Assembly: GCA_023446735.1 (NCBI GenBank)
Contig: JAEXPQ010000173.1
Location: 1-33,038, forward strand
Direction of reading: 5' to 3'
Source of the DNA: Verrucomicrobiota bacterium
Lineage (GTDB): Bacteria; Verrucomicrobiota; Verrucomicrobiia; Opitutales; Opitutaceae
DNA: 33,038 nt
The notes below the pieces were generated by a model. The model did no database searches and had not been told where the DNA came from. It saw only the letters and a program-made list of their open reading frames with translations. A program made the position numbers and the translations under genes. This document shows, in pieces, positions 22,693-30,875 of this stretch (positions within the stretch are counted from its first letter, which is position 1; each line of letters starts with the position of its first letter).

Positions 22693-24579
22693 ATGAGAAC
22701 TATCCCGCCCGCCCCTCCGGCCGCGACGCGTCGCGCCGCCGCGCTCTTGTCCGCCACCCTGCTCGTCTCCGCCGCGACGCGAGCCGCCGACTACTACTGG
22801 GACGCCGATGGAGAGGCCACCGCCGGCACCGGCAACAGCAGCAACACCTTGTTGAACAATTGGCAGGCGGGCGCCGCCTACCTCGCCTGGCGCGACGGCG
22901 GCGCGACCGGCGCGCTCCGTTCCTGGGGCACGCTCGATGCCGCCACCCTCGGCACCGCCACCGCGGTCTTCGGCGGAGATCTGGCGGGCGCGGTGAATGT
23001 CTATGGGTTCTACGGCCTCTCGGTGAACGGCCTGCGTTTCGAGCGCACGGGCTACACGATCACCTCCTCCCCCCTCACGTTGGTGGGGACCACGCCCACC
23101 ATCACGACCAACGCCGGCATCTCCGCCACGATCGCCTCGGCTCTCCAGGGCACCGCCGGCCTCGTCAAAGCCGGAGCCGGCTATCTGACCCTCGAAGACG
23201 CCAACACCTACACCGGCGCCACCACGATCGCCGGCGGCACCCTTTATCTCTCCAATGTGGGCGGCACCCTGGACAACACCTCGGCCGTCACCGTCAACAG
23301 CGGCGCCACGCTGTATTTCCGGGCCGCCGAGCGGATCAACAACGCCGCCGCGCTCACCATCGCCGGCGGCACGCTCCAACTCTCCAGCAACGCCACCGAG
23401 ACCGTCGGCGCCGTCACGTTGAGCGACAGCGGTACGATCACGGGCAGCTCGAGTTCACGGCTGGCCTCAAGCACGTCCTTCGAGCTGCAGAGCGGCACCG
23501 TGAACGCGATGCTGGTGGGGGCGAGCCCAGCGGTCGGCCTGAACAAGTCCACCAGCGGTACAGTCACCCTCACCGAGCAGAACACGTTCACGGGCAAGAC
23601 CACGGTGAGCGCCGGCACGCTCGTGCTCGCCTACACCGGCTACAACGTCCGTTCCAACTACGCACTGCGTAACACCTCCGAGGTCGAGATCCGCACCGGC
23701 GGCACCGTCCGGCTCGGTCCGCTCGGCAACCAGATCAACGACAGCGCCACGGTGAACGTTGCCGGCGGCACCTTCGACCTCGGCTCGTATGGAGAGACTG
23801 TCGGCGGCGTCACGCTCGACGGCGGCGGCCTCATCAAGACCGGCACGCTCACCTCCGCCACCACCTTCGACCTGCGCAACGGCACGGTCGTCGCCGGGCT
23901 CGCCGGCGCGGCCGGCCTGAACAAGACGACCGGCGGCACGGTGACCCTCAATCTGCAACCGAACAATCCTTACAGCTACACCGGCGCGACCCATGTCACC
24001 GGCGGCACGCTGGTCGTCAACGGCACCTTCTCCACCAGCGCGGCGGAAACCGAGCGCGTCACCGTCGGCACCGGCGCGCGGCTGACCGGCGCCGGCACGA
24101 TCGTGCGGCCGTTCACCGTCGAGGCCGGCGGCACCCTCGCCCCGGGCGACCCGACCGCGAGCTTCGGCGTGCTCCGCACCGGCAGCCAGACGTGGGCGGA
24201 CGGCAGTTTCGCGGAGTTCCGGCTGGGCAACACCAGCGCGGACCGGCTGACCATCACCGGCACGCTCGCGGCCGGCAACGCCACCATCGCGCTCACCTCG
24301 TTCGGCTTCGTGGCCGCCTCGCTGTCCGACGCTTCCTGGACTCTCGCCAGCACCACCGGCGGCATCACCGGACTATCGAATCTCGCACTCGACACCTCCG
24401 CGCTGGGCGCCTTCGACGGCAGCTTCGCGTTGGGCTTGGCGAACAGCGACACCGCGCTCGTCCTGAGCTACACCGCCGTGCCCGAGCCGGCCACCTGCGG
24501 CCTGCTCGGCGGAGGAGCGGCGCTGGGCGTGGCGGGGCTCGTGCGCCGCCGGAAGACGGCGGCGACGGACCGTTCCTGA
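22693..24579 (+). CDS. PEP-CTERM protein with autotransporter-type beta-strand repeats
   Basis: The protein has 628 residues with a signal peptide (about 1-32). The body carries repeated PATR-like segments: GLVKAGAGYLTLEDANTYTG then ATTIAGGTLYL, GLNKSTSGTVTLTEQNTFTG then KTTVSAGTLVL, and GLNKTTGGTVTLNLQP then GATHVTGGTLVVNG, expected to form a beta-helix. It ends AVPEPATCGLLGGGAALGVA followed by a short hydrophobic stretch and RRRK, a complete PEP-CTERM signal. In Verrucomicrobia such proteins are exported, exosortase-sorted surface proteins, not true autotransporters, because no translocator barrel is present. It is convergent with the chemoreceptor gene. Confidence 0.88.
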   Translation: MRTIPPAPPAATRRAAALLSATLLVSAATRAADYYWDADGEATAGTGNSSNTLLNNWQAGAAYLAWRDGGATGALRSWGTLDAATLGTATAVFGGDLAGAVNVYGFYGLSVNGLRFERTGYTITSSPLTLVGTTPTITTNAGISATIASALQGTAGLVKAGAGYLTLEDANTYTGATTIAGGTLYLSNVGGTLDNTSAVTVNSGATLYFRAAERINNAAALTIAGGTLQLSSNATETVGAVTLSDSGTITGSSSSRLASSTSFELQSGTVNAMLVGASPAVGLNKSTSGTVTLTEQNTFTGKTTVSAGTLVLAYTGYNVRSNYALRNTSEVEIRTGGTVRLGPLGNQINDSATVNVAGGTFDLGSYGETVGGVTLDGGGLIKTGTLTSATTFDLRNGTVVAGLAGAAGLNKTTGGTVTLNLQPNNPYSYTGATHVTGGTLVVNGTFSTSAAETERVTVGTGARLTGAGTIVRPFTVEAGGTLAPGDPTASFGVLRTGSQTWADGSFAEFRLGNTSADRLTITGTLAAGNATIALTSFGFVAASLSDASWTLASTTGGITGLSNLALDTSALGAFDGSFALGLANSDTALVLSYTAVPEPATCGLLGGGAALGVAGLVRRRKTAATDRS

Positions 24580-24607
24580 GCGCGCAACGGGTCGCCGCGG
24601 CTCGGCG

Positions 24608-26230
24608 TCACCTTTTCCTGGCGACCGTCTTGCCCCCGACCTCGGCGAAGAAGTCGGCGTGCGGATCGGAACCGGGGGCGCGGGCGACGACCGAGTGCCG
24701 GGCCGACGGGGTGGACCCGCCGTGCCGGGCGGGCACCGCGTGCGCCGCCGGGGCGAAGTGGCGTTCGCGCGCCGGCGCGACAGAAGCCGGGGCCGGCCGC
24801 CGTTCCGCGCCACCGACGAGCTGGCGCAGTTCCGCGACGGACTCGCGCAAGGAAAGCGCCTGGGCGTTGAGTTCCTCGGCCGCGCTGGCGGTTTCCTCGG
24901 CGCTGGCGGAGTTGGACTGCGTGACCTTGTCCATCTGTCCCACGGCGGTATTGAGCTGACCGATGCCCTGGGCCTGCTCGTGCGAGGCGGTCGAGATCTC
25001 GCCCACGAGCTCGTCGACCTTGCGGGCCTTCTCCACGATCACGCGGAGGGCCTCGGCGACCTTCTCGGAAATTTGGACACCGCGATCGCCGTTGCGGATC
25101 GCGACCTCGATCTGCGAGGCGGTCTCCTTGGCGGACTGGGCGGAGCGTTGCGCGAGATTGCGCACCTCCTCGGCCACGACGGCGAACCCGGCGCCGGCCT
25201 CGCCGGCGCGGGCGGCTTCGACGGCGGCGTTGAGGGCGAGGATGTTGGTCTGGAACGCGATCTCGTCGATGGTCTTGATGATCTTCGAAATGTCGGTGGA
25301 GGAGGCCTTGATGGCGTCCATCGCGGTGCGCATCTCGGCCATGTCGGCGTTGCCGGTGTCGGCCGCCTGGCGGGTCTGCGTCGAGAGGTCCTTGGCGGTG
25401 GCGGCGCTCTCGGCGTTGCGCTTGGTCATCGACGCCATCTCCTCGAGCGAGGAGCTGGTCTCCTCGAGGCTCGCGGCCTGCTCGCTGGAACCCTCGGCCA
25501 AAGTCTGGCTGGCCGCCGAGACCTGGCCGGCGGCGGCGGTGACCTGTTCGGATCCTTCGTCGAGCTGGGCGGCGGTGCGGTTGAGCACGCGGTTCGTGCC
25601 GCGGATACTGACGAAGGCGATGGCGCCGGCGAGCGCGATGGCGGAGAGCAGGGTGATGACGATGATGGCGATCGAGGTCGCGACGGAGCGGTCGATCGTG
25701 GCTCCGGTTCTGATGGCGTTCTCGCGGTTGAAGGCCAGGTGGTCGTTGAGGGCCCGGGTGTATTCGTCGTAGACCGGGTCCACCTCCTTCAGCAGGAGGG
25801 CGAACGCCTCGGTGTTCTTGTTGGCGCGGCTGAGCTCGGTGACCTTGGCGGTCGCATCCCGATATCGGGCACGCACGCGCAGGTCGGCCTCGAGCAGTTC
25901 GCGGTCCCGCGCCGTGGCGATGGTGGCCTCGTAGTCCTTGTAGGCCTTGTTGGTCTCCTCGGTGATCTCGCGCCGGCGCTTCTCGATCGCCGCGATGCCG
26001 GCCTCGTCCGAAGTGAGGATATGCTTCTCCAGCAGCGAGAAGTTCTCCCGCCGCAAGGCGTCGATCTGGCCGAGGGCGATGACTCCGGGCATGCTGTCGG
26101 TGAGGAGCGAATTCGCGAGGCGCTGGAGCGAGGAGAACCTGACCCAGGCCAGTAGCCCGAGCGTGACAGTGATGGCGAGCACCACGGCATAGCCGACGAC
26201 AATACGCCTACCAATGGTCCAATTGTTCAT
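24608..26230 (-). CDS. Methyl-accepting chemotaxis protein with four-helix-bundle sensor and little or no HAMP
   Basis: The protein has 540 residues. TM1 lies at 11-30, a periplasmic helical sensor of about 155 residues (31-185) resembles 4HB_MCP sensors, and TM2 spans 186-209. The cytoplasmic signalling coil contains the conserved tip EIAFQTNILALNAAVEAARA then GFAVVAEEVRNLAQRSA (about 323-362), which binds CheA and CheW. After TM2 only RGTNRVLNRTAAQLDEG precedes the coil, so a full 50-residue HAMP domain is missing. The C-terminal 60 residues are Ala/Pro/Arg-rich without the NWETF-type pentapeptide. No other chemotaxis genes are nearby. ATG 26230 starts directly before TM1. Confidence 0.9.
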   Translation of the reverse strand: MNNWTIGRRIVVGYAVVLAITVTLGLLAWVRFSSLQRLANSLLTDSMPGVIALGQIDALRRENFSLLEKHILTSDEAGIAAIEKRRREITEETNKAYKDYEATIATARDRELLEADLRVRARYRDATAKVTELSRANKNTEAFALLLKEVDPVYDEYTRALNDHLAFNRENAIRTGATIDRSVATSIAIIVITLLSAIALAGAIAFVSIRGTNRVLNRTAAQLDEGSEQVTAAAGQVSAASQTLAEGSSEQAASLEETSSSLEEMASMTKRNAESAATAKDLSTQTRQAADTGNADMAEMRTAMDAIKASSTDISKIIKTIDEIAFQTNILALNAAVEAARAGEAGAGFAVVAEEVRNLAQRSAQSAKETASQIEVAIRNGDRGVQISEKVAEALRVIVEKARKVDELVGEISTASHEQAQGIGQLNTAVGQMDKVTQSNSASAEETASAAEELNAQALSLRESVAELRQLVGGAERRPAPASVAPARERHFAPAAHAVPARHGGSTPSARHSVVARAPGSDPHADFFAEVGGKTVARKR

Positions 26231-26404
26231 GGGAATGAAGGAACGAGCCGATACCTCCGGAGACGGAAGAGCGGCTTCGTGATCGTACCCGGTACAGCCG
26301 GCTTGAGGAGATTCGGCTGCTGAACGTCCTTCGAAGGACACTGCGCGCGGTGGCGCCCGCCGGGCTGAGTGTTCGGCGCGGGAACCAGCCCGCATCCCAC
26401 AAAC

Positions 26405-26422
26405 GGGACGGGAGCGTCTCGC
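26405..26422 (+). promoter_or_regulatory. Candidate enhancer (upstream activating) site, copy 2
   Basis: GGGACGGGAGCGTCTCGC shares GGGACGG-N5-TCTCGC with 19755-19772 and contains the same GGGAC-N6-GTCTC dyad. A perfect inverted repeat GGAGCG-TCT-CGCTCC (26411-26425) overlaps it. It lies 105 bp upstream of the -24 GG of the sigma-54 promoter, as copy 1 does within one base. Confidence 0.5.
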
Positions 26423-26508
26423 TCCAGCTCTTGTTCCGAATCAACAACCGCCCCCAGGCTCCACCTCAAAAGCCTCACCGTCAGCAGCTTACCAAGTCCT
26501 AAGCCACC

Positions 26509-26524
26509 TGGCACGGGCCTTGCG
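26509..26524 (+). promoter_or_regulatory. Sigma-54 (RpoN) promoter, copy 2
   Basis: TGGCACGGGCCTTGCG matches the consensus TGGCACG-N4-TTGCW at all but the last base; GG at 26510-26511 and GC at 26522-26523 are ten bases apart. The start site would fall near 26535, about 16 nt before the ATG at 26551. The 320-bp gap to the divergent chemoreceptor otherwise holds a GCGGG/CCCGC hairpin (26378-26393) and the enhancer-like site. Confidence 0.8.
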
Positions 26525-26550
26525 ATCCAGCGGGCATCACCACACCTCCC

Positions 26551-26739
26551 ATGAAGCACCTCCTCTCCGCTCTCCCGCTCCTCCTCGCCGCCTCCGCCAT
26601 CGTGCTCTTCCTCGCCGCCTGCGTGTTCGGGCTCCGCATCATCAGCCCCGAGGCGCTCGGGCTTGGCGCCGGTATCATCACCTGCCTCGGGCTCGGCGCC
26701 ATGTCGGCCGCCGACGGCCGCAGCCTCCGCTACGGTTGA
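26551..26739 (+). CDS. Small membrane protein, sigma-54-driven paralogue 2
   Basis: The protein has 62 residues with two hydrophobic segments: LPLLLAASAIVLFLAACVFG and ALGLGAGIITCLGLGAMSAA, and a short tail DGRSLRYG. LFLAAC fits a lipobox better than in the paralogue at 19901-20086, so a lipoprotein is possible. The sequence from the start Met-Lys through AMSA is strongly conserved between the two copies. It is the only gene between a divergent chemoreceptor and the convergent sppA, so the sigma-54 promoter must serve it alone. The function is unknown; membrane stress or motility links are guesses from the neighbours. Confidence 0.78.
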   Translation: MKHLLSALPLLLAASAIVLFLAACVFGLRIISPEALGLGAGIITCLGLGAMSAADGRSLRYG

Positions 26740-26756
26740 TCCCGCCGACCGACCTC

Positions 26757-26782
26757 GCCGCGGCGGGACGGCCCGTCGCGGC
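26757..26782. terminator. Hairpin terminator after the small membrane protein
   Basis: GCCGCG-G-CGGG-ACGG-CCCG-T-CGCGGC forms a ten-pair stem with one mismatch, 18 bp past the stop codon. No T-run follows. It may act in both directions between the convergent genes. Confidence 0.5.
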
Positions 26783-26829
26783 GGCGGCCTGTCCGCGACC
26801 GCGCGTCACCAGGTCTATCGCACACCGCC

Positions 26830-26856
26830 GCCGGTCCCCGTTTCCCCGGGGCCGGC
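26830..26856 (-). terminator. Hairpin terminator of sppA
   Basis: GCCGG and CCCCG pair with CGGGG and CCGGC, leaving a six-base loop and one bulged T, ten bases beyond the sppA stop on the minus strand. It is a very stable hairpin without a T-run. Confidence 0.5.
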
Positions 26857-26866
26857 GACGATCCGA

Positions 26867-28666
26867 TCAGTTGATCTCGAGCTCGACGGGCAGGCGCAGG
26901 TACACGCCCCGCGGGTCGTTGAACTGCCCGAGCGCGCGGACCTCCGTCTCGACCTGCCGCACGATCCGGCCCGACACGCCGCCGCGGGCCATCTGCTCGC
27001 CGGCGTCCTCAAAAAGTTCCTTCAACACCTCGCCGAACTCGCGTTGCCCCGGGTACTCCAGCAGGCGGTAGTCGGTGCCGAGATTCGCCTCCTTCGCGGC
27101 GTACGCGATCGCGTCGGTGAGGCCGCCGAACTCGTCGACCAGCCCCAGACGTTTGGCATCGACCCCGGACCACACCCGGCCCTGGGCAATCTCCTTCACC
27201 ACGGCCCGATCGAGCTTCCGCCCCTCGGCCACGCGATCCAGGAACGAGTCGTAGATCCAATCCACCACCGACTGGATCGAGCGCATCTCCTCCTCGGTTT
27301 TCGGGCGGGAAATCGTCTCCGTGTCGGCGAACTTGCCGGTCTTCACGACGTCGAACGACATCCCGATCTTCTGGGAAAGTTCCTTCACGTTGAACAGCAT
27401 GCCGATCACCCCGATCGAGCCGGTGATGGTCGTCGGCTCGGCGAAGATCCGCTCGCCGTAGGTCGAGATCCAGTAGCCGCCCGAGGCCGCGACGCTGCCC
27501 ATCGAGACGATCACCGGCTTCTCCTCCTGGAGCAGACGCAGCTCGCGCTGCATGATCTCGCTGGCGGTGGCGCTTCCGCCGGGACTGTTCACCCGCAGCA
27601 CGACCGCCTTCACATCGTCGTCGTCGCGGAGCTGGCGCAGCTCGCGGGCGAACCGATCGCCGCCCACTTCGCCCTCCTCCTCGCCCTCGCCATCGACGAT
27701 CACGCCCTCGGCGTAGACCACGGCGATCCGCTTGCCGCCCAGCCCGCGCACCGACCCGTCGAGCTTCGCATAGGCCCGCACCCCGATCTGCTTGAACGTG
27801 TGGCGATCCTCCGCGCCCGTGCGCTGCTTGAGATCCTCGAGCAGCTCGTCCCAATACGCCGTGCGATCGACCAGCCCGCTCTTCACCGCCACGGCGCCCA
27901 CCTGCGCCTCAGGATTCTCCACGATCGCCTGCAGCTGGGCGGGCGTGAGTTTGCGCGCCTCGGCGGCCTTCTCCCGCAGGTCGCCCCACACGTCGTCGAG
28001 CAGCTTCTGCGTGGCCTCGCGGCTCTCCGGGCTGAAATCGCGCCGCACGAACGTCTCCGCGTAGCTCTTGTACTTGCCCGAGCGCGTGACCTGCACGCCG
28101 ACTCCGAGCTTCTCCAGCGTGCCCGCCCAGAAGACGGGCTCAGTGGCCAGGCCCGGCATCCAGACCATGCCGAAGGGATGCAGCACCACCTCGTCCGCCG
28201 CCGACATCAGGAAATAGTCCCGCGTATCCATGTTTTCCGCGTAGGCAACCACCCGTTTGCCGGCAGCGCGGAACTCCTGCACCGCCCGGCGCAGTTCCGC
28301 GAGGGCCGCATAACCGCTGCCGTAGTCGTCCGACAGCAGGTTGCCGGTCAGCAACAGCCCCTGGATCCGGTCGTCCTTGCCCGCCCGGCGCAGCGCCTCG
28401 AGGACCAGCCGCAACTGGAGCCGGTTGCCGTCCGCGCCGAGCAGGCTGGCCAGCCGGCCGCCACCCTCGAACGGCGAGGGGGCGTCGGTGATGTTCGTGT
28501 TCAGATCGACCACGAGAAAAGAGCCCTTTTCCAGGGAGGTCTTCGGTTGCGACCCGCCGATCGCCGCCATCATGGCGATACCGACGAAGAGCAGAAACAG
28601 TCCGCCGAAAACGGCCACGACCATGGCCAACAAGGACCCGAAGAAACTCGCGAAGAACGACTTCAT
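26867..28666 (-). CDS. sppA: Signal peptide peptidase SppA, long (67K) type
   Basis: The protein has 599 residues, with an N-terminal membrane anchor at 11-36 and two peptidase S49 domains, as in E. coli SppA. The catalytic lysine is Lys200 in SGKYKSYAETF (first domain) and the serine is Ser395 in MGSVAASGGYWIS (second domain), so both halves of the dyad are present. LRVNSPGGSATASEIM and TITGSIGVIGMLF complete the S49 signature. SppA degrades signal peptides left in the membrane after cleavage of exported proteins. An upstream frame to 28843 is rejected because the anchor begins at ATG 28666. The gene is monocistronic and convergent with the small membrane protein. Confidence 0.93.
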   Translation of the reverse strand: MKSFFASFFGSLLAMVVAVFGGLFLLFVGIAMMAAIGGSQPKTSLEKGSFLVVDLNTNITDAPSPFEGGGRLASLLGADGNRLQLRLVLEALRRAGKDDRIQGLLLTGNLLSDDYGSGYAALAELRRAVQEFRAAGKRVVAYAENMDTRDYFLMSAADEVVLHPFGMVWMPGLATEPVFWAGTLEKLGVGVQVTRSGKYKSYAETFVRRDFSPESREATQKLLDDVWGDLREKAAEARKLTPAQLQAIVENPEAQVGAVAVKSGLVDRTAYWDELLEDLKQRTGAEDRHTFKQIGVRAYAKLDGSVRGLGGKRIAVVYAEGVIVDGEGEEEGEVGGDRFARELRQLRDDDDVKAVVLRVNSPGGSATASEIMQRELRLLQEEKPVIVSMGSVAASGGYWISTYGERIFAEPTTITGSIGVIGMLFNVKELSQKIGMSFDVVKTGKFADTETISRPKTEEEMRSIQSVVDWIYDSFLDRVAEGRKLDRAVVKEIAQGRVWSGVDAKRLGLVDEFGGLTDAIAYAAKEANLGTDYRLLEYPGQREFGEVLKELFEDAGEQMARGGVSGRIVRQVETEVRALGQFNDPRGVYLRLPVELEIN

Positions 28667-28827
28667 GGCCCGCACCCTACCCCGCGCCCTCGGTCGGGCA
28701 ACAGCCGAAAACGTCGCGCCGCGCACCGCGATCCCGGCGCGCACAACTCGCGGGTTCGATGGACACGCGTCTTGAACTCCCGGCGATTCTCCACTGTGGT
28801 GGTGGCGCAAACTCTCCCGCGCAGCCC

Positions 28828-29568
28828 ATGCGTCTCGCTCCACTCTATTTGACCCTCGCCATCGTGCTTCTTTGGCTCCCGTTGGCCGCGGTCCTCGGCC
28901 GGCGGCGGCGCCAAGACCTTCGCGGCTCCAGCCGCAGCGACCAGGTGACGCTGCCGTCGCTCCTGGCCTGCGTGTGGTCTTGGGTGGATCTCGCCCGCGC
29001 CGCCGGCGGCACTTGGCTGCTGCTCAACAAGACGGTGCTTCCGGCGACCGCCCCGCTGCGCCCGCTCGACGTCGCCCTCGGGATGGCGGTCCAACTCCTG
29101 CCGCTTATCCTCGCGGTCTGGATCCAGGTCATGCTCACCGGCTCCCGCCGCCTGCGTATCGCACCGCTGTTCTTTCTCCTCGGCATCGCCGGCGTCCTGC
29201 TGCCCTGGGAGGTGAGCGTCTTCGGTATCGCCCTGGCGTTCACACTCACCGGCATGCTCCAACGTTGGCCTGCCATCTTCTGGATCATGCCGGCCTGCTT
29301 GGCCGGCATCGCGGCCCTGTTCCGCACGATCAACCTCGCCACGTTGCTGACTCCGATCCTCTTCGTCCTGCCCGGCCTGCTCGGCGTGCGCCCCGAGCGC
29401 CCGCTCTCCTGGGTCATCGCCCGCTCGTGGGCCTGGGACCCGCAACGCCGCGGCTCCCGCGACCACCGCCGGCGCCGCCGCTCGGACCGCTCCGCTTCGC
29501 CGTCAGCCGGTAGCCCGGCGCCCGCGCCGGCCGCCCTGCCCCACGCCAAACCGACCGGACGCGCCTGA
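28828..29568 (+). CDS. Multi-pass membrane protein of unknown function
   Basis: The protein has 246 residues with hydrophobic segments near 5-23, 82-104, 111-143 (probably two), 148-165 and 171-187. It is followed by a basic, proline- and alanine-rich cytoplasmic-like tail (about 200-246). No named family is recognised; position upstream of menC might suggest MenA, but the DxxxD motifs of UbiA-type prenyltransferases are absent. ATG 28828 is used because upstream codons lack bias. The gene is divergent from sppA. Confidence 0.7.
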   Translation: MRLAPLYLTLAIVLLWLPLAAVLGRRRRQDLRGSSRSDQVTLPSLLACVWSWVDLARAAGGTWLLLNKTVLPATAPLRPLDVALGMAVQLLPLILAVWIQVMLTGSRRLRIAPLFFLLGIAGVLLPWEVSVFGIALAFTLTGMLQRWPAIFWIMPACLAGIAALFRTINLATLLTPILFVLPGLLGVRPERPLSWVIARSWAWDPQRRGSRDHRRRRRSDRSASPSAGSPAPAPAALPHAKPTGRA

Positions 29569-29852
29569 GCCAACGATTCGGTCGAGGACCAAGAGACCAG
29601 CGACGAGCGGCTCGGTCCTGGAGGAGAACCAGCGAACCATTCGCGCTCGAAGTTCGCCACCGACGGTTTGGCACTCGTCCCTCGCCGCTCGCCTCTCGGA
29701 TGATCGCAGCTGCGCCGCGGAGCCCGGCGCCGCCGCAGTCCCCGCGTTTCGTCGGCTTGGTCCCGCCCTTTGCCCGGCCCGCGGCGGCACGAATCTTCGG
29801 ACTTCAGTTTTCCCCGCGGGACAGCCACGATCGCCCCCAACCCAAGGGCCGC

Positions 29853-30875
29853 ATGCTCGTCCGCTTCGAATACCGCGCCCTGCGCGCCCCGTTCCGCCAC
29901 CCGGTGCTCACCGCCCATGGCACCTGGACCGAGCGCGAGTCCCTCTTCGTCCGCCTGACCGACGACACCGGGCACGCCGCGCTGGGCGAGATCGCGCCAC
30001 TGCCCGCCTGGGGAAGCGAACGCCTCGAACAGGCGCAAGCCTTCTGCGCGAGCCTCCCGCCCCAGTTCGACGAAGATGTCGTGCGCCAGATCCCCGCCGA
30101 ACTGCCCTGCTGTCGCTTCGCCTTCGAAACCGCGTGGGACGCCCTCCGCAAACCGACCGCTCCGGTACCGGTGCGCGCGCTGCCGGTGGCCGCCTTGCTC
30201 CCGGCCGGTCCCGCGGCGGTCGAGGCCGCGCGGCAAGCCGCAGTTCGCGGATTCGGCACCATGAAGTGGAAGGTCGGCGTCGGCGCCCCCGAGGCCGAAC
30301 TCGCCCTCTTGCCGCAGGTGCTCGCCGTCCTGCCACCCTCGGGACGACTGCGGCTCGACGCGAACGGCGCCTGGGACCTCGCCACCGCCCGCCGCTGGCT
30401 CGAGGCCTGTGCCGGCCAGCCGGTCGAATTCATCGAGCAGCCGTTTCCCGTCGGTCAGGAAGCCCCCGTGCTCGAGCTCGCCGCCGCGTTTCCCACCCGC
30501 ATCGCGCTCGACGAATCCGTCGCCCAACCCGCCGATCTCCACCGCTGGCTCGAGTTCGGCTGGCCTGGGATCTACGTCGTGAAACCGGCGTTGGCCGGAT
30601 CGCCCCACCAACTGCTCCGGCTCCTCGAGAGCTACGAGGCCGAGGCGGTCTTCTCCAGCGCCTTCGAGACCGCGGTCGGGGCGCGCGCCGCGCTGCTCGT
30701 CGCCGCCCGGGCCGACCTTCGCGGCCACGCGGTCGGTTTCGGCACGATCGGCTGCTTCGCCGACGCGCGCTTGAATCTCCCGGAGCCCGGTCCCACGCTC
30801 TCGACCAAGTGGCTCGCCCGCCTGCCGACGAGTCCGTTATGGGACCTTTCCTCGCCAGTGCCGCCCGCCGCCTAG
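29853..30875 (+). CDS. menC: o-Succinylbenzoate synthase
   Basis: The protein has 340 residues of the enolase superfamily. MenC dehydrates SHCHC to o-succinylbenzoate in menaquinone synthesis. The active-site set is visible: the K-x-K motif M-K138-W-K140-V-G, metal ligands Asp169 (RLDANGAWD), Glu195 (FIEQPFP) and Asp220 (ALDESV), and Lys244 (VVKPAL) on the far side of the barrel. The N-terminal capping domain starts MLVRFEYRALRAPFRHPVLT. A longer frame from 29700 adds 51 low-complexity residues and is rejected. The 3' end overlaps menE by 37 bp, so the two are translationally coupled. Confidence 0.9.
   Translation: MLVRFEYRALRAPFRHPVLTAHGTWTERESLFVRLTDDTGHAALGEIAPLPAWGSERLEQAQAFCASLPPQFDEDVVRQIPAELPCCRFAFETAWDALRKPTAPVPVRALPVAALLPAGPAAVEAARQAAVRGFGTMKWKVGVGAPEAELALLPQVLAVLPPSGRLRLDANGAWDLATARRWLEACAGQPVEFIEQPFPVGQEAPVLELAAAFPTRIALDESVAQPADLHRWLEFGWPGIYVVKPALAGSPHQLLRLLESYEAEAVFSSAFETAVGARAALLVAARADLRGHAVGFGTIGCFADARLNLPEPGPTLSTKWLARLPTSPLWDLSSPVPPAA

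Noticed and set aside
22657..23379. Glycine-rich antisense gene opposite the beta-strand-repeat protein
   Set aside because: Glycine richness mirrors the alanine/threonine/glycine codons of the sense gene; there is no start context and no homology pattern.
28828..29568. menA (DHNA prenyltransferase)
   Set aside because: The protein is multi-pass and near menC/menE, but the aspartate-rich prenyl-diphosphate binding motifs of UbiA/MenA enzymes are absent.
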